DNA from: Shewanella litoralis
GTDB taxonomy: Bacteria > Pseudomonadota > Gammaproteobacteria > Enterobacterales > Shewanellaceae
Assembly: GCF_009828585.1 (NCBI RefSeq)
Contig: NZ_WSRZ01000010.1
Span: forward strand, 92,795 to 156,794
Direction: 5' to 3'
DNA: 64,000 nucleotides
The notes beneath the pieces are model-generated. The model saw only the letters and a list, made by a program, of their open reading frames with translations, did not search any database and had not been told where the DNA came from. Position numbers and translations under genes: made by a program. Positions 16,421 through 25,063 of the stretch are shown here, in pieces (the stretch's first letter is position 1; the number at the start of each line of letters is the position of its first letter).

Positions 16421-17536
16421 ATGTATAACGAATCCCCAATTATTCGCCGACCTTCCACTCGTATATATGTGGGCAATGTGCCTATTGGTGATGGCGCACC
16501 GATTGCTGTGCAATCGATGACCAATACAAAAACCACGGATGTTGCCGCAACGGTTGCGCAAATCAAAGCATTAGAAAAAGTCGGGGCCGATATTGTACGT
16601 GTGTCTGTGCCGACAATGGATGCAGCTGAAGCGTTCAAAATTATCAAACAATCGGTCAATATCCCCCTAGTTGCTGACATTCACTTTGACTACCGCATTG
16701 CCTTAAAAGTGGCAGAATATGGTGTTGATTGTTTGCGAATTAATCCAGGTAACATTGGCAATGAAGAACGTATCCGCAGTGTGGTTGAATGTGCTCGCGA
16801 TAAAAACATTCCTATCCGTATCGGTGTTAATGGCGGTTCGCTTGAAAAAGATTTAATGGACAAATATCGCGAGCCAACACCTGAGGCATTACTTGAATCG
16901 GCTATGCGTCATGTGGACATATTAGATCGTCTTAACTTTGACCAATTTAAAGTCAGTGTCAAAGCCTCTGATGTTTTTTTAGCAGTTGAGTCTTATCGTT
17001 TACTAGCCAAGCAAATTCGCCAACCTTTACATTTAGGCATTACAGAAGCTGGCGGATTACGCTCTGGTTCTGTTAAATCTGCTGTAGGGTTAGGCATGCT
17101 GTTAGCAGAAGGGATTGGCGACACAATCCGTATTTCACTAGCCGCCGATCCCGTTGAAGAAATCAAAGTCGGTTTTGATATTTTAAAATCACTGCGTATC
17201 CGAAGCCGCGGAATTAACTTTATTGCTTGTCCATCTTGCTCACGCCAAGAATTTGATGTGATCAGTACCGTTAACGAACTTGAGCGTCGTTTAGAAGATG
17301 TCACGACTGCAATGGATGTGTCGATTATTGGTTGCGTTGTAAACGGACCTGGTGAAGCTTTGGTATCGCACATTGGCTTAACCGGTGGTCATGCTAAAAG
17401 CGGCTATTACGATGATGGTGTGCGCCAAAAAGAGCGCTTTGATAACCACAGTATTGTTGATGGTTTAGAAGCCAAAATCCGCGCTAAAGCGGCGATGATG
17501 GCTAATCGTATTGAGATTGCCGACAAAACAGAATAA
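16421..17536 (+). CDS. ispG: 4-hydroxy-3-methylbut-2-enyl diphosphate synthase
   Basis: IspG (GcpE) converts MEcPP to HMBPP in the penultimate step of the MEP isoprenoid pathway, using a 4Fe-4S cluster. The three cluster cysteines are in [12 protein letters not shown] and [13 protein letters not shown], and the TIM-barrel start [13 protein letters not shown] is typical. At 371 residues the length is standard. It lies between rodZ and hisS in the order seen in many gammaproteobacteria. Confidence 0.97.
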   Translation: MYNESPIIRRPSTRIYVGNVPIGDGAPIAVQSMTNTKTTDVAATVAQIKALEKVGADIVRVSVPTMDAAEAFKIIKQSVNIPLVADIHFDYRIALKVAEYGVDCLRINPGNIGNEERIRSVVECARDKNIPIRIGVNGGSLEKDLMDKYREPTPEALLESAMRHVDILDRLNFDQFKVSVKASDVFLAVESYRLLAKQIRQPLHLGITEAGGLRSGSVKSAVGLGMLLAEGIGDTIRISLAADPVEEIKVGFDILKSLRIRSRGINFIACPSCSRQEFDVISTVNELERRLEDVTTAMDVSIIGCVVNGPGEALVSHIGLTGGHAKSGYYDDGVRQKERFDNHSIVDGLEAKIRAKAAMMANRIEIADKTE

Positions 17537-17625
17537 TTCTCCAACTTGTTAATGGTAATAACGACCTTAACGAGTCATTTTACATTTTATTAGTGCAAGC
17601 TAATTTCGAAATTGGACAAGTAACA

Positions 17626-18900
17626 GTGGCAAAGCAAATCCAAGCAATTCGCGGAATGAACGATATTCTGCCTACTCAAAGCCCAATTTGGCAAAAAGTC
17701 GAAGCGGTGCTTCGCTCATCAGTAAGCGCATTTGGTTACAGCGAAATCCGCACGCCTATCGTTGAAAGTACCGATCTTTTCAAGCGTTCTATTGGTGAAG
17801 TGACCGATATTGTTGAAAAAGAAATGTACACTTTTGAAGACCGTAACGGCGACAGTTTAACACTGCGCCCAGAAGGCACGGCTTCAACAGTGCGCGCTGG
17901 CAACGAACACGGTTTACTGTACAACCAAGAACAGCGCCTATGGTACATGGGCCCAATGTTCCGCCATGAGCGCCCTCAAAAAGGCCGTTACCGTCAATTC
18001 CACCAATTTGGTGTTGAAGTGTACGGTATTGGCAGTGCTGACATTGATGCTGAAGTATTAATGTTATCTGCCCGTTTATGGGAGCAGCTTGGCATTAAAG
18101 ATCATGTCGCGCTTGAATTAAACACGCTAGGTGATCCAGCCGAACGAGCTGCTTATCGTGATGCCTTGATTGCTTTTTTAGAGCAGCATAAAGATAAGTT
18201 AGACGAAGACAGTCAACGCCGTATGTATTCAAATCCATTACGAGTACTCGACAGTAAAGATGCACAAGTGCAGGCTATTTTAGCTGATGCACCCGCGTTA
18301 ATGGACTACCTGGGCGAAGACACAAAAACACATTTTTCAACTTTATGTGAACTCTTAGACGCCGTTGGCATCCAATACACCATCAATCCGCGCTTAGTGC
18401 GTGGTTTAGATTACTACAACCGCACGGTATTTGAGTGGGTAACCACGAGCTTAGGTTCACAAGGTACTGTGTTGGCGGGTGGTCGTTATGACGGTTTAGT
18501 CGGACAGCTGGGCGGAAAAGATACGCCTGCAGTGGGTTTTGCGATGGGATTAGAGCGCATTGTATTGTTGCTTGAAACCTTAGAACTAACCAACGACATT
18601 GCCGCTGAAGTTGATGTATATGTCACAGCGATGGGCGATAATTGCTTAGTTGAAGCCATTAAAGTTGCGGCAGAGTTGCGTCAACAGCTACCAACGCTTA
18701 AAGTCATGAGTCATTGCGGTGGTGGCAACTTTAAAAAGCAGATGAAGCGCGCAGATAAAAGCGGCGCTCAATATGCGTTAATTATTGGCGAAAACGAAAT
18801 TGCTAATAATCAAGTTGCTATTAAACCATTACGAAACAACAACGAACAACAATTAGTCGCCCGTACTGAACTGGTGACAAAAATTGCAGAACTGATTTAA
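17626..18900 (+). CDS. hisS: Histidyl-tRNA synthetase
   Basis: This class II synthetase charges tRNA-His. Motif 2 ([18 protein letters not shown]), the histidine-specific loop [15 protein letters not shown] and motif 3 ([16 protein letters not shown]) are all present, followed by the C-terminal anticodon-binding domain. The GTG at 17626 is chosen because the protein then begins [15 protein letters not shown], which aligns with the E. coli start and gives 424 residues. An upstream GTG at 17593 would add eleven unrelated residues. Confidence 0.96.
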   Translation: MAKQIQAIRGMNDILPTQSPIWQKVEAVLRSSVSAFGYSEIRTPIVESTDLFKRSIGEVTDIVEKEMYTFEDRNGDSLTLRPEGTASTVRAGNEHGLLYNQEQRLWYMGPMFRHERPQKGRYRQFHQFGVEVYGIGSADIDAEVLMLSARLWEQLGIKDHVALELNTLGDPAERAAYRDALIAFLEQHKDKLDEDSQRRMYSNPLRVLDSKDAQVQAILADAPALMDYLGEDTKTHFSTLCELLDAVGIQYTINPRLVRGLDYYNRTVFEWVTTSLGSQGTVLAGGRYDGLVGQLGGKDTPAVGFAMGLERIVLLLETLELTNDIAAEVDVYVTAMGDNCLVEAIKVAAELRQQLPTLKVMSHCGGGNFKKQMKRADKSGAQYALIIGENEIANNQVAIKPLRNNNEQQLVARTELVTKIAELI

Positions 18901-18914
18901 AAGGGGAAGTGCAC

Positions 18915-19535
18915 GTGGAAATTTATAGCACAGAAGAACAACAAGTAGATGCTATCAAGCAGTTCTGGAAAGATTACGGTACCTCAATTGCAGTAGGTGC
19001 AGTGGTTGGTCTTGGTGGTCTATACGGTTGGAATACTTATTCAGAGATGAAAGTAGAGTCTGCCGAGCAAGCTTCTGAGACATTTCAAGCTATCGCTGAG
19101 CAATCAACTAATCCAGCGGCGTTTTTAACCCAAGCAGAAGCCTTTACCGCGGATCATGACCAAGCAGGTTATCAAGCTCTACTTGAGTTAATGGTAGCAA
19201 AAGCGGCAATTGATGCGGGCGATTTAGCGAAAGCGGAAACCGCATTAACTAAAGTGATTGCGGCGCAACCTGGCTCAGGCTTAGGCATGGTAGCAACCAT
19301 CCGTTTAGCACGTGTACAAGCTGAACAAGATAACTTAGGTGTGGCATTAGCGACACTGGAGCAAGTCACTGACGAAGCGTTTGCTTCGCAGCGTGAAGAA
19401 TTAAAAGGCGACTTTTTAGTGCGTCAAGGTGATTTGGATAAAGCCAAGTTAGCTTATCAAGCAGCGGTTGATAATGGCGGTGCGTTAGCCAGCCCAGCGC
19501 TGACAATGAAACTAGACAACCTAAACAAGGCATAA
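18915..19535 (+). CDS. yfgM: YfgM, SecYEG-associated periplasmic chaperone-network protein
   Basis: The protein starts EIYSTEEQQVDAIKQFW, with one membrane helix (TSIAVGAVVGLGGLYGW) and a C-terminal TPR-like domain. E. coli YfgM is an inner-membrane ancillary SecYEG/PpiD partner and influences RcsB. The second GTG (18915) is chosen: it is well spaced from AAGGGGAA and yields 206 residues, the same as E. coli. It is 14 bases after hisS and 12 before bamB, so these are cotranscribed. Confidence 0.93.
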   Translation: MEIYSTEEQQVDAIKQFWKDYGTSIAVGAVVGLGGLYGWNTYSEMKVESAEQASETFQAIAEQSTNPAAFLTQAEAFTADHDQAGYQALLELMVAKAAIDAGDLAKAETALTKVIAAQPGSGLGMVATIRLARVQAEQDNLGVALATLEQVTDEAFASQREELKGDFLVRQGDLDKAKLAYQAAVDNGGALASPALTMKLDNLNKA

Positions 19536-19547
19536 GGAATTTAGCCA

Positions 19548-20780
19548 ATGAAGTCGTGGTGTAGAAATCTACTTGCCGTTGGGCTAAGTGTTGCTTTTTT
19601 ATCAGCGTGTTCTTCAAGTGATGTTGAAGAAGAACCTGTCAGTGAATTAGTTGATATTCAAGCAACTGTGTTTCCAGAAATCAGTTGGGACACTAGTGTA
19701 GGCGAAGGCGTAGGTGATTATTACTCGCAGCTTCGTCCTACCGTGCGTTATGGCAAATTATTTGTCGCTGATCGCAGTGGTATTGTTGTTGCTTTTGATG
19801 AAGTCACTGGTGAAGAGTTATGGTCGCAAAACTTTAACGAAGAATTTGAGCAGAAACTTAAAACTAAAACCAATGGTATTCGTTTAGCTGCGGGTGTTAC
19901 TGCCGCACGTAAAAAAGTGTTTGTAGGTGGCGAGACCGGTTTGTTAGTTGCATTAGATGAAGCAACGGGCGAAGTATTATGGTCTGCTCAAGCAAACGGC
20001 GAATTACTGTCAGCACCAACGGTGGCTGAAGACGTTGTGGCAGTCAATACTGCTAAAGGCGCGTTTGAAGGTTTTAATGTTGATTCTGGCGAGAAGCTTT
20101 GGACATACGAAAGCCAACTGCCAAACTTAACATTACGTGGTACCTCTTCAGCAGCTTATGAAGCAGGTGGATTCTTTGTTGGTACCGCTGACGGTAAAGT
20201 GGCTGTTGTGGTAAAAAATAACGGTCAAGCCGCCTGGGAACAAGCCGTTTTCAGTCCAAGTGGTGGTAACGAGTTTACTCGTATGGCTGATGTGGACATG
20301 ACTCCGTTAATTCTTGGCGAAAACTTATATGTTGCTAGTTACAATGGCAACCTAGTGTCAATGGAATTACGTAGCGGCCGTATTATTTGGTCGCGCAAAT
20401 ATTCAAGTTTCAATGAACTAGCCGAAGCGGGTTTGAGCTTATACCTTGTTGACGATCATAGCCGTATTTACTCAGTCGACCGCCGTAATGGTTTAGAGCT
20501 TTGGAGTAATTCAACCCTTAAAAATCGCGAATTAACGGCAGCTGCGGTTGTTGAAGGTTATTTAGTGGTTGGCGACTTAGAAGGCTATTTACATTTCATC
20601 GACCGCAGTAGTGGCGATGTTGTAGGTCGTATTCAAGTTGACAGTGACGGTTTATATGCTCAACCACTCGTGGTTGACGACAAAATCTATGTTCAGGGTC
20701 GCAGTGGTAAAGTTGCCATTGTTACCTTGAGCAAAGAAGAAATGAAAGTTGAAGAAGATACCGACGCGAGTGCAGAATAA
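19548..20780 (+). CDS. bamB: Outer-membrane assembly lipoprotein BamB
   Basis: BamB is a lipoprotein of the Bam complex, which inserts beta-barrel proteins into the outer membrane. The lipobox is VAFLSAC. The body shows repeated propeller blades ending in tryptophan motifs (GEELWSQNF, GEVLWSAQA, GEKLWTYES, GRIIWSRKY, GLELWSNST), consistent with the 8-bladed fold. The length of 410 residues is slightly above E. coli's 392. It follows yfgM closely and ends before a terminator. Confidence 0.96.
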   Translation: MKSWCRNLLAVGLSVAFLSACSSSDVEEEPVSELVDIQATVFPEISWDTSVGEGVGDYYSQLRPTVRYGKLFVADRSGIVVAFDEVTGEELWSQNFNEEFEQKLKTKTNGIRLAAGVTAARKKVFVGGETGLLVALDEATGEVLWSAQANGELLSAPTVAEDVVAVNTAKGAFEGFNVDSGEKLWTYESQLPNLTLRGTSSAAYEAGGFFVGTADGKVAVVVKNNGQAAWEQAVFSPSGGNEFTRMADVDMTPLILGENLYVASYNGNLVSMELRSGRIIWSRKYSSFNELAEAGLSLYLVDDHSRIYSVDRRNGLELWSNSTLKNRELTAAAVVEGYLVVGDLEGYLHFIDRSSGDVVGRIQVDSDGLYAQPLVVDDKIYVQGRSGKVAIVTLSKEEMKVEEDTDASAE

Positions 20781-20810
20781 GTCCTAGGACCATTTCTGTA
20801 TTAATTAAGG

Positions 20811-20816
20811 TATAAT
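20811..20816 (+). promoter_or_regulatory. Consensus -10 element just before the bamB-der terminator
   Basis: TATAAT lies 13 bases before an intrinsic terminator hairpin. The matching -35 (17 bases upstream, GACCAT) is poor. If used, transcripts would start at about 20823 and meet the hairpin almost at once, so der expression would depend on read-through. Confidence 0.4.
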
Positions 20817-20828
20817 GTCTTCACTAGA

Positions 20829-20857
20829 GCCCCTGGAAGTGTTCCGGGGGCTTTTTA
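20829..20857 (+). terminator. Intrinsic terminator/attenuator between bamB and der
   Basis: GCCCCTGGAA and TTCCGGGGGC form a 10-bp stem (one G-U pair) with a GTG loop, followed by TTTTTATT. It stands 27 bases before the der ATG, so der is at least partly uncoupled from the upstream operon. Confidence 0.8.
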
Positions 20858-20883
20858 TTGAAAAGTTTTTTAGAGGCAAAATC

Positions 20884-22350
20884 ATGATCCCTGTAGTGGC
20901 CCTTGTGGGGCGACCAAACGTCGGTAAATCGACATTATTTAATCGTCTTACACGTACTCGTGATGCGTTAGTAGCGGATTTTCCTGGCTTAACACGTGAC
21001 CGTAAATATGGCCGTGCTTTTTTAGCGGGTTACGAGTTTATCGTTGTTGATACCGGCGGTATTGATGGCACCGAAGAAGGGATCGAAACAAAAATGGCTG
21101 AACAGTCATTAGCGGCGATCGAAGAAGCGGATGTCGTGTTATTTATGACCGACGCCCGCGCCGGTTTAACCGCTGCCGATTTAGCCATTGCCCAGCATTT
21201 ACGTAGCCGTGACAAAGTGACTTTTGTGGTTGCTAACAAAGTTGACGGTATCGATGCCGATTCAGCCTGTGGTGAGTTTTGGTCATTAGGTTTAGGTGAA
21301 GTTTACCAAATGGCTGCCGCACAAGGCCGTGGCGTAACAAACATGATCGACTACGCGCTAACTCCTTACGCTGAGGCCATGGGCATTGTCCGTGAACTTG
21401 ACGAAGAAGGTGAGCAGGTTGAGCGTGAATACACCGAAGAAGAAGCAGAAGCCGAACAAACTCGTTTACAGAACCTGCCAATTAAGCTGGCCATCATTGG
21501 TAAGCCAAACGTAGGCAAGTCAACGCTGATTAACCGTATTTTAGGTGAAGAACGTGTTGTGGTATATGACGAGCCAGGCACGACTCGCGACAGTATTTAT
21601 ATTCCGATGTCGCGCGAAGGTCGTGAATACGTTCTGATTGACACTGCAGGTGTTCGCCGTCGCAGTAAAGTACATCAAGTTATCGAGAAATTCTCGGTAA
21701 TTAAAACCTTAAAAGCGGTTGAAGACGCTAACGTTGTGTTGTTAGTGATTGACGCGCGTGAAGGGATTGCGGAGCAAGATTTAGGGTTACTGGGTTTTGC
21801 TTTAAACGCTGGCCGTGCACTCGTGATTGCCGTCAATAAGTGGGACGGTATTGATCAGTCTGTTAAAGACCGTGTTAAAAGTGAATTAGATCGCCGTTTA
21901 GGTTTTATCGATTTTGCGCGTATTCATTTTATTTCTGCGTTACACGGTACCGGTGTTGGCCATTTGTATGAGTCAATTGAAGAAGCTTACGACAGTGCTA
22001 CGCGCCGTGTGAGCACTTCGATGTTGACGCGTATTATGCAAATGTCGCAAGAAGATCACCAACCACCATTGGTTAACGGTCGTCGTGTGAAGCTTAAATA
22101 TGCTCATGCCGGTGGTTATAACCCACCAATTGTTGTGGTTCACGGTAACCAGGTCAGCAAGCTGCCCGATTCATACAAGCGTTATATGATGAACTACTTC
22201 CGTCGTTCATTAAAAGTGGTTGGTACGCCAATCCAATTGCGTTTCCATGAAGGTGCTAACCCGTTTGAAGGCAGAACTGAAAAGTTAACCTTAGGACAAG
22301 AGCGTCGTCGTAAGCGTGCAATGACACATATTCGTGACCGTAAAAAATAA
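20884..22350 (+). CDS. der: Ribosome-assembly GTPase Der (EngA)
   Basis: Der is the tandem-GTPase needed for 50S subunit maturation. Two G domains are visible, with P-loops GRPNVGKST near the start and GKPNVGKST around residue 210, each with DTGG or DTAG switch II and NKxD motifs. A KH-like C-terminal domain and a basic tail follow. The ATG at 20884 ([13 protein letters not shown]) gives 488 residues, as expected; the longer frame from 20815 runs through the terminator and is rejected. Confidence 0.97.
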   Translation: MIPVVALVGRPNVGKSTLFNRLTRTRDALVADFPGLTRDRKYGRAFLAGYEFIVVDTGGIDGTEEGIETKMAEQSLAAIEEADVVLFMTDARAGLTAADLAIAQHLRSRDKVTFVVANKVDGIDADSACGEFWSLGLGEVYQMAAAQGRGVTNMIDYALTPYAEAMGIVRELDEEGEQVEREYTEEEAEAEQTRLQNLPIKLAIIGKPNVGKSTLINRILGEERVVVYDEPGTTRDSIYIPMSREGREYVLIDTAGVRRRSKVHQVIEKFSVIKTLKAVEDANVVLLVIDAREGIAEQDLGLLGFALNAGRALVIAVNKWDGIDQSVKDRVKSELDRRLGFIDFARIHFISALHGTGVGHLYESIEEAYDSATRRVSTSMLTRIMQMSQEDHQPPLVNGRRVKLKYAHAGGYNPPIVVVHGNQVSKLPDSYKRYMMNYFRRSLKVVGTPIQLRFHEGANPFEGRTEKLTLGQERRRKRAMTHIRDRKK

Positions 22351-22367
22351 CGGTAATAGATAACAAA

Positions 22368-22395
22368 AGCCTGACTTGTTCAGGCTTTTTTTTTT
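22368..22395 (+). terminator. Terminator of der
   Basis: AGCCTGA and TCAGGCT pair across a 5-base loop and are followed by nine T residues, 18 bases past the der stop. Confidence 0.9.
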
Positions 22396-22422
22396 GTTGC
22401 TGGCATATTAATAGGGAAATAC

Positions 22423-22629
22423 ATGCAACAAGCTATAATGGCTTACCACCAAGATGAAGAGTGTCATTGGGTTGCGCAGTTAATATGTGGTCATTTTCAG
22501 CACGTTCGTCATAATCCACCCTGGACTGTCCGCGAATGGGTTACTACCGATCTTGGGCGTCAGCAACATTTAGGTATGCTGCTTAGCTGTAAAAAATGTG
22601 ACCGTGAAGAAGCTGTAGATGCTATTTGA
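22423..22629 (+). CDS. DUF3565 family small protein
   Basis: The 68-residue protein shows the DUF3565 pattern: a start YHQDEECHWVAQLICGHFQHV, a central NPPWTVREWV, and a C-terminal CxxC-like LSCKKCDRE that probably binds a metal. The family has been called pressure-regulated-protein-like and its role is unknown. It overlaps the convergent membrane-protein gene by 8 bases. Confidence 0.85.
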   Translation: MQQAIMAYHQDEECHWVAQLICGHFQHVRHNPPWTVREWVTTDLGRQQHLGMLLSCKKCDREEAVDAI

Positions 22630-23026
22630 GAGTATTCGTTTTCGATTGTCTAGCGCTCAATAGATAGCCGGCAATATACAGGCAGATAACACTGTCCATT
22701 ACCATGGATAACCAAAAGCCATTAGTAAAAGGTTGGCTTGAATAGCCTATAACTAAACTGACAAAAAATAATTTTTCAATTAATGCCACCCAAAACACTG
22801 GGATAATCCAGTCATTACGTAATATCGCAATTAAAAAGCTGCACCCCATCATCAACACTAAGAAGCCCCAATGCTGGATAAATATCGTGTCGCTGACAAT
22901 ATAGGGTAATTGGTTTAACTGCCCCAAAGCCCATTGAGGCGCAATAGTGTAAAGCCCACCTAGCGATGTACCCAAGCCGGCAATGAATAATGCAAGCGTT
23001 TGGGTTCGTTTAAAAAACTCAGTCAT
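22622..23026 (-). CDS. Small membrane protein of unknown function
   Basis: The family of this 134-residue protein is not recognised. Four hydrophobic helices are seen: TLALFIAGLGTSLGGLYTIA, WGFLVLMMGCSFLIAIL, WIIPVFWVALIEKLFFVSLV and WLSMVMDSVICLYIAGYLL. It is predicted to be an inner-membrane protein with both ends polar. No enzymatic motif is visible. It overlaps the DUF3565 gene tail to tail, and a MITE-like element lies upstream of its start. Confidence 0.65.
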   Translation of the reverse strand: MTEFFKRTQTLALFIAGLGTSLGGLYTIAPQWALGQLNQLPYIVSDTIFIQHWGFLVLMMGCSFLIAILRNDWIIPVFWVALIEKLFFVSLVIGYSSQPFTNGFWLSMVMDSVICLYIAGYLLSARQSKTNTLK

Positions 23027-23100
23027 GAGAAAGTCCTATTTATAAATCGTTTTTATGCAGCGCCGACATCAGCTTGTAGCTCATTAGATCTTATTGCACT

Positions 23101-23433
23101 TAATAGAATTGGTATAATACCAATTCCATTAATTATGTGACCAATCAGAGTCACTCAGGTTGTTCAGTTTGAGGCGCATTGTTGAAATAATGGTTATTCC
23201 CTTCTAAGGCAATGCAACAAAGAAATGAACGGTCTGAGTGCCTCCTGCAAGGCGGGTTTCTGTGCCTTCTATGCTGCTTAATAGCATTTTGACGTACGAC
23301 TGCATGGATGCAGGAGGTAGAGCAACGCAGGAGCAGTTGCCGAGAGCAACTATGCCTACAATTCTATTATTTGCCTAGAAGGCACAGAACTCCCGCTGAA
23401 TGACCAGATAATTAATAGAATTGGTATAAAACC
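23101..23433. mobile_element. MITE-like element with about 33-bp terminal inverted repeats
   Basis: The left end (23111-23143, beginning GGTATAATACCAATTCC) and the complement of the right end (23401-23433, beginning GGTTTTATACCAATTC) agree at 27 of 33 positions. The left end is also half of a 31-base hairpin (23101-23131). Inside, TTCTGTGCCTTCTA and TAGAAGGCACAGAA form an inverted pair. No open frame is carried. This is the build of a non-autonomous transposable element or a repeated intergenic sequence; no clear target duplication was found. Confidence 0.65.
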
Positions 23434-23503
23434 ATAAACCGTAAGTGATTGTTAAGGTTATAACGTAATAATGGCGTTGTTATCTTAATCTATCGAGGTT
23501 TAT

Positions 23504-24070
23504 ATGCGTACTCAAGTTCATTTTCCGTTACTCCATCGTCTGTTGCATTGGGGATTAGCCTTGACCATGATGGTGATGTTACTCACTGTGTTGTTACGCT
23601 TAGGGTGGATGGAAAAAAATCATATGGCGGCGGTGATTACACAGGGCTTAGCCAAAATTGATGTGCTGATCACCGACAAGCAAGCCGTTAGCATTGCAAA
23701 AGGGATCCGTGGTGTGATGTTTAAATGGCATATTTACTTTGGCTATGCGGTAAGCGTATTTGTTGTTGCTCGTTTTGCATACATGGTTAAATTTGGCCTG
23801 CATTATCCATCGGCATTCAGTGCTCAGGCTACCACGAAGCAAAAATTTCAAGCATGGGTGTATTGGTTATTCTATGCCGGCGTCGCCATGTCAGTGAGCA
23901 CTGGGTTATTACTTGAATTTGGCCCTGAGGCCATAGAGCAACAAGTCGAAACCATTCACAAACTCGCATTGTGGTATTTTATCCCGTTTATCAGTTTGCA
24001 TTTGGCGGGTATTTTGCTGGCAGAAGCCGGTCATGATAAAGGTGTAGTCTCTAAAATGATTGGTGGTTAA
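23504..24070 (+). CDS. Cytochrome b561 family protein
   Basis: The 188-residue protein has four membrane helices and the b-type haem histidine pattern of bacterial cytochrome b561: HFPLLHRLLHWGLALTMMVM in helix 1, WHIYFGYAVSVFVVARF in helix 2, and HKLALWYFIPFISLHLAGI at the C-terminal end. Such proteins pass electrons between quinol and periplasmic or soluble partners. It lies about 250 bases upstream of the thioredoxin/DUF4266/DUF3570/ApbE module on the same strand, so a redox link is possible but not shown. Confidence 0.85.
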   Translation: MRTQVHFPLLHRLLHWGLALTMMVMLLTVLLRLGWMEKNHMAAVITQGLAKIDVLITDKQAVSIAKGIRGVMFKWHIYFGYAVSVFVVARFAYMVKFGLHYPSAFSAQATTKQKFQAWVYWLFYAGVAMSVSTGLLLEFGPEAIEQQVETIHKLALWYFIPFISLHLAGILLAEAGHDKGVVSKMIGG

Positions 24071-24202
24071 TCAATCTGATGTGATGGTCTGCTCCCATTG
24101 CTTCTCCCATTGCTGCATCGATGTGCCTGATTGAAGTGGTGACAAACAATCAAAATGGCAGAAGACCAACATGATGATTTCAACAATAGGGTTAGAGAGG
24201 TT

Positions 24203-24235
24203 AAATAGCTCAAGACATAACCTCTTGAGCTATTT
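24203..24235 (+). terminator. 13-bp perfect hairpin after cytochrome b561
   Basis: AAATAGCTCAAGA and TCTTGAGCTATTT flank a 7-base loop. Only a short T run is embedded in the stem end, so it may be a weak terminator or another structured element. It separates cytochrome b561 from the thioredoxin gene. Confidence 0.45.
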
Positions 24236-24318
24236 CTGTGAGTGCAGTTTATTGCTTAAGTAAACCTTAAGATTGGTCATCTAGTGTGTTATTCATCTAG
24301 TCATTAGGCGAAAATATA

Positions 24319-24822
24319 ATGCCAAAGAAGTTATTTTCACTCTCCTCAAACATCACCGCGACTTTACTGAGCCTTGCACTTGGTATCAGTACCGCGGTAA
24401 TTGCAGCTCCTTCATTAGATCACACTGTGTTAGATGCTAAAGCTCAACCCGTTAGCCTACAGCAATATGCTGGTAAAGTGGTATACGTCGATTTTTGGGC
24501 GTCATGGTGTGGGCCGTGTCGTAAGTCATTTCCCTGGATGAATGCCATGCAGGCTAAATATCAGCAACAGGGATTAGAGGTTGTGGCCATTAACCTTGAT
24601 GTTGACACTGCATTAGCTCATGAGTTTTTATCTAAAATACCTGCCACATTTAATCTGACGTTTAATCCTGAAGGTGATGTTGCCAAAGCATTTGATTTAC
24701 AAGGAATGCCCAGCAGCTTTTTGTTTAATCGCCAAGGCGAATTAGTGCAAACGCATATGGGCTTTTTTGAAGAGAACATTTCTGCCTACGAGCAAGAAAT
24801 CCAAACATTATTACAGGAGTAA
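24319..24822 (+). CDS. Exported thioredoxin-like (TlpA/ResA-type) protein
   Basis: A signal peptide (through ISTAVIAA, about residue 30) precedes a TlpA-like fold. The redox motif WCGPC has cysteines 64 and 67 within VYVDFWASWCGPCRKSFPWM. The cis-proline region reads GMPSSFLFN. Such proteins reduce periplasmic disulfides, often for cytochrome or cofactor maturation. It is four bases before the DUF4266 lipoprotein start and appears to head the operon trx-DUF4266-DUF3570-apbE-regulators. Its likely clients are the cysteine pair of the DUF4266 tail; this is inference. Confidence 0.88.
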   Translation: MPKKLFSLSSNITATLLSLALGISTAVIAAPSLDHTVLDAKAQPVSLQQYAGKVVYVDFWASWCGPCRKSFPWMNAMQAKYQQQGLEVVAINLDVDTALAHEFLSKIPATFNLTFNPEGDVAKAFDLQGMPSSFLFNRQGELVQTHMGFFEENISAYEQEIQTLLQE

Positions 24823-24826
24823 ACTC

Positions 24827-25063
24827 ATGACTAACGTGTTTAAACCCTTTTGCAAAACGGTCGTGGCGTTAGCCATTGCCAGCAGTCTTGTGGGATGCTC
24901 AAGCTTAGGTGTTCAGCCTTGGGAAAAAGATCAATTTGCCCGTAAAGACATGGCATTAAACAGCGAGAAACTCGATTTATCTTTAGATGATCATATTTAT
25001 TTCAGTAAAGAAGGTACCAGCGGTGGTCGTTCATTGGCGGGCGGAGGTTGTGGATGCAACTAA
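24827..25063 (+). CDS. DUF4266 lipoprotein ending in GGGCGCN
   Basis: The 78-residue protein has a lipobox ASSLVGC (Cys24), then SSLGVQPWEKDQFARKDMAL and DDHIYFSKEGTSGG, and ends AGGGCGCN with cysteines 75 and 77. This layout is the DUF4266 family, of unknown function. The ATG at 24827 follows a CAGGAG site. The C-terminal codons include GGAGG, which serves as the ribosome site of the next gene, whose start overlaps by ten bases. The near-invariant CxC tail suggests metal binding, redox activity or modification. Confidence 0.88.
   Translation: MTNVFKPFCKTVVALAIASSLVGCSSLGVQPWEKDQFARKDMALNSEKLDLSLDDHIYFSKEGTSGGRSLAGGGCGCN

Noticed and set aside
20815-20883. 23-residue N-terminal extension of Der
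   Set aside because: The extension would be encoded by an intrinsic terminator; the ATG at 20884 gives the family's normal start.
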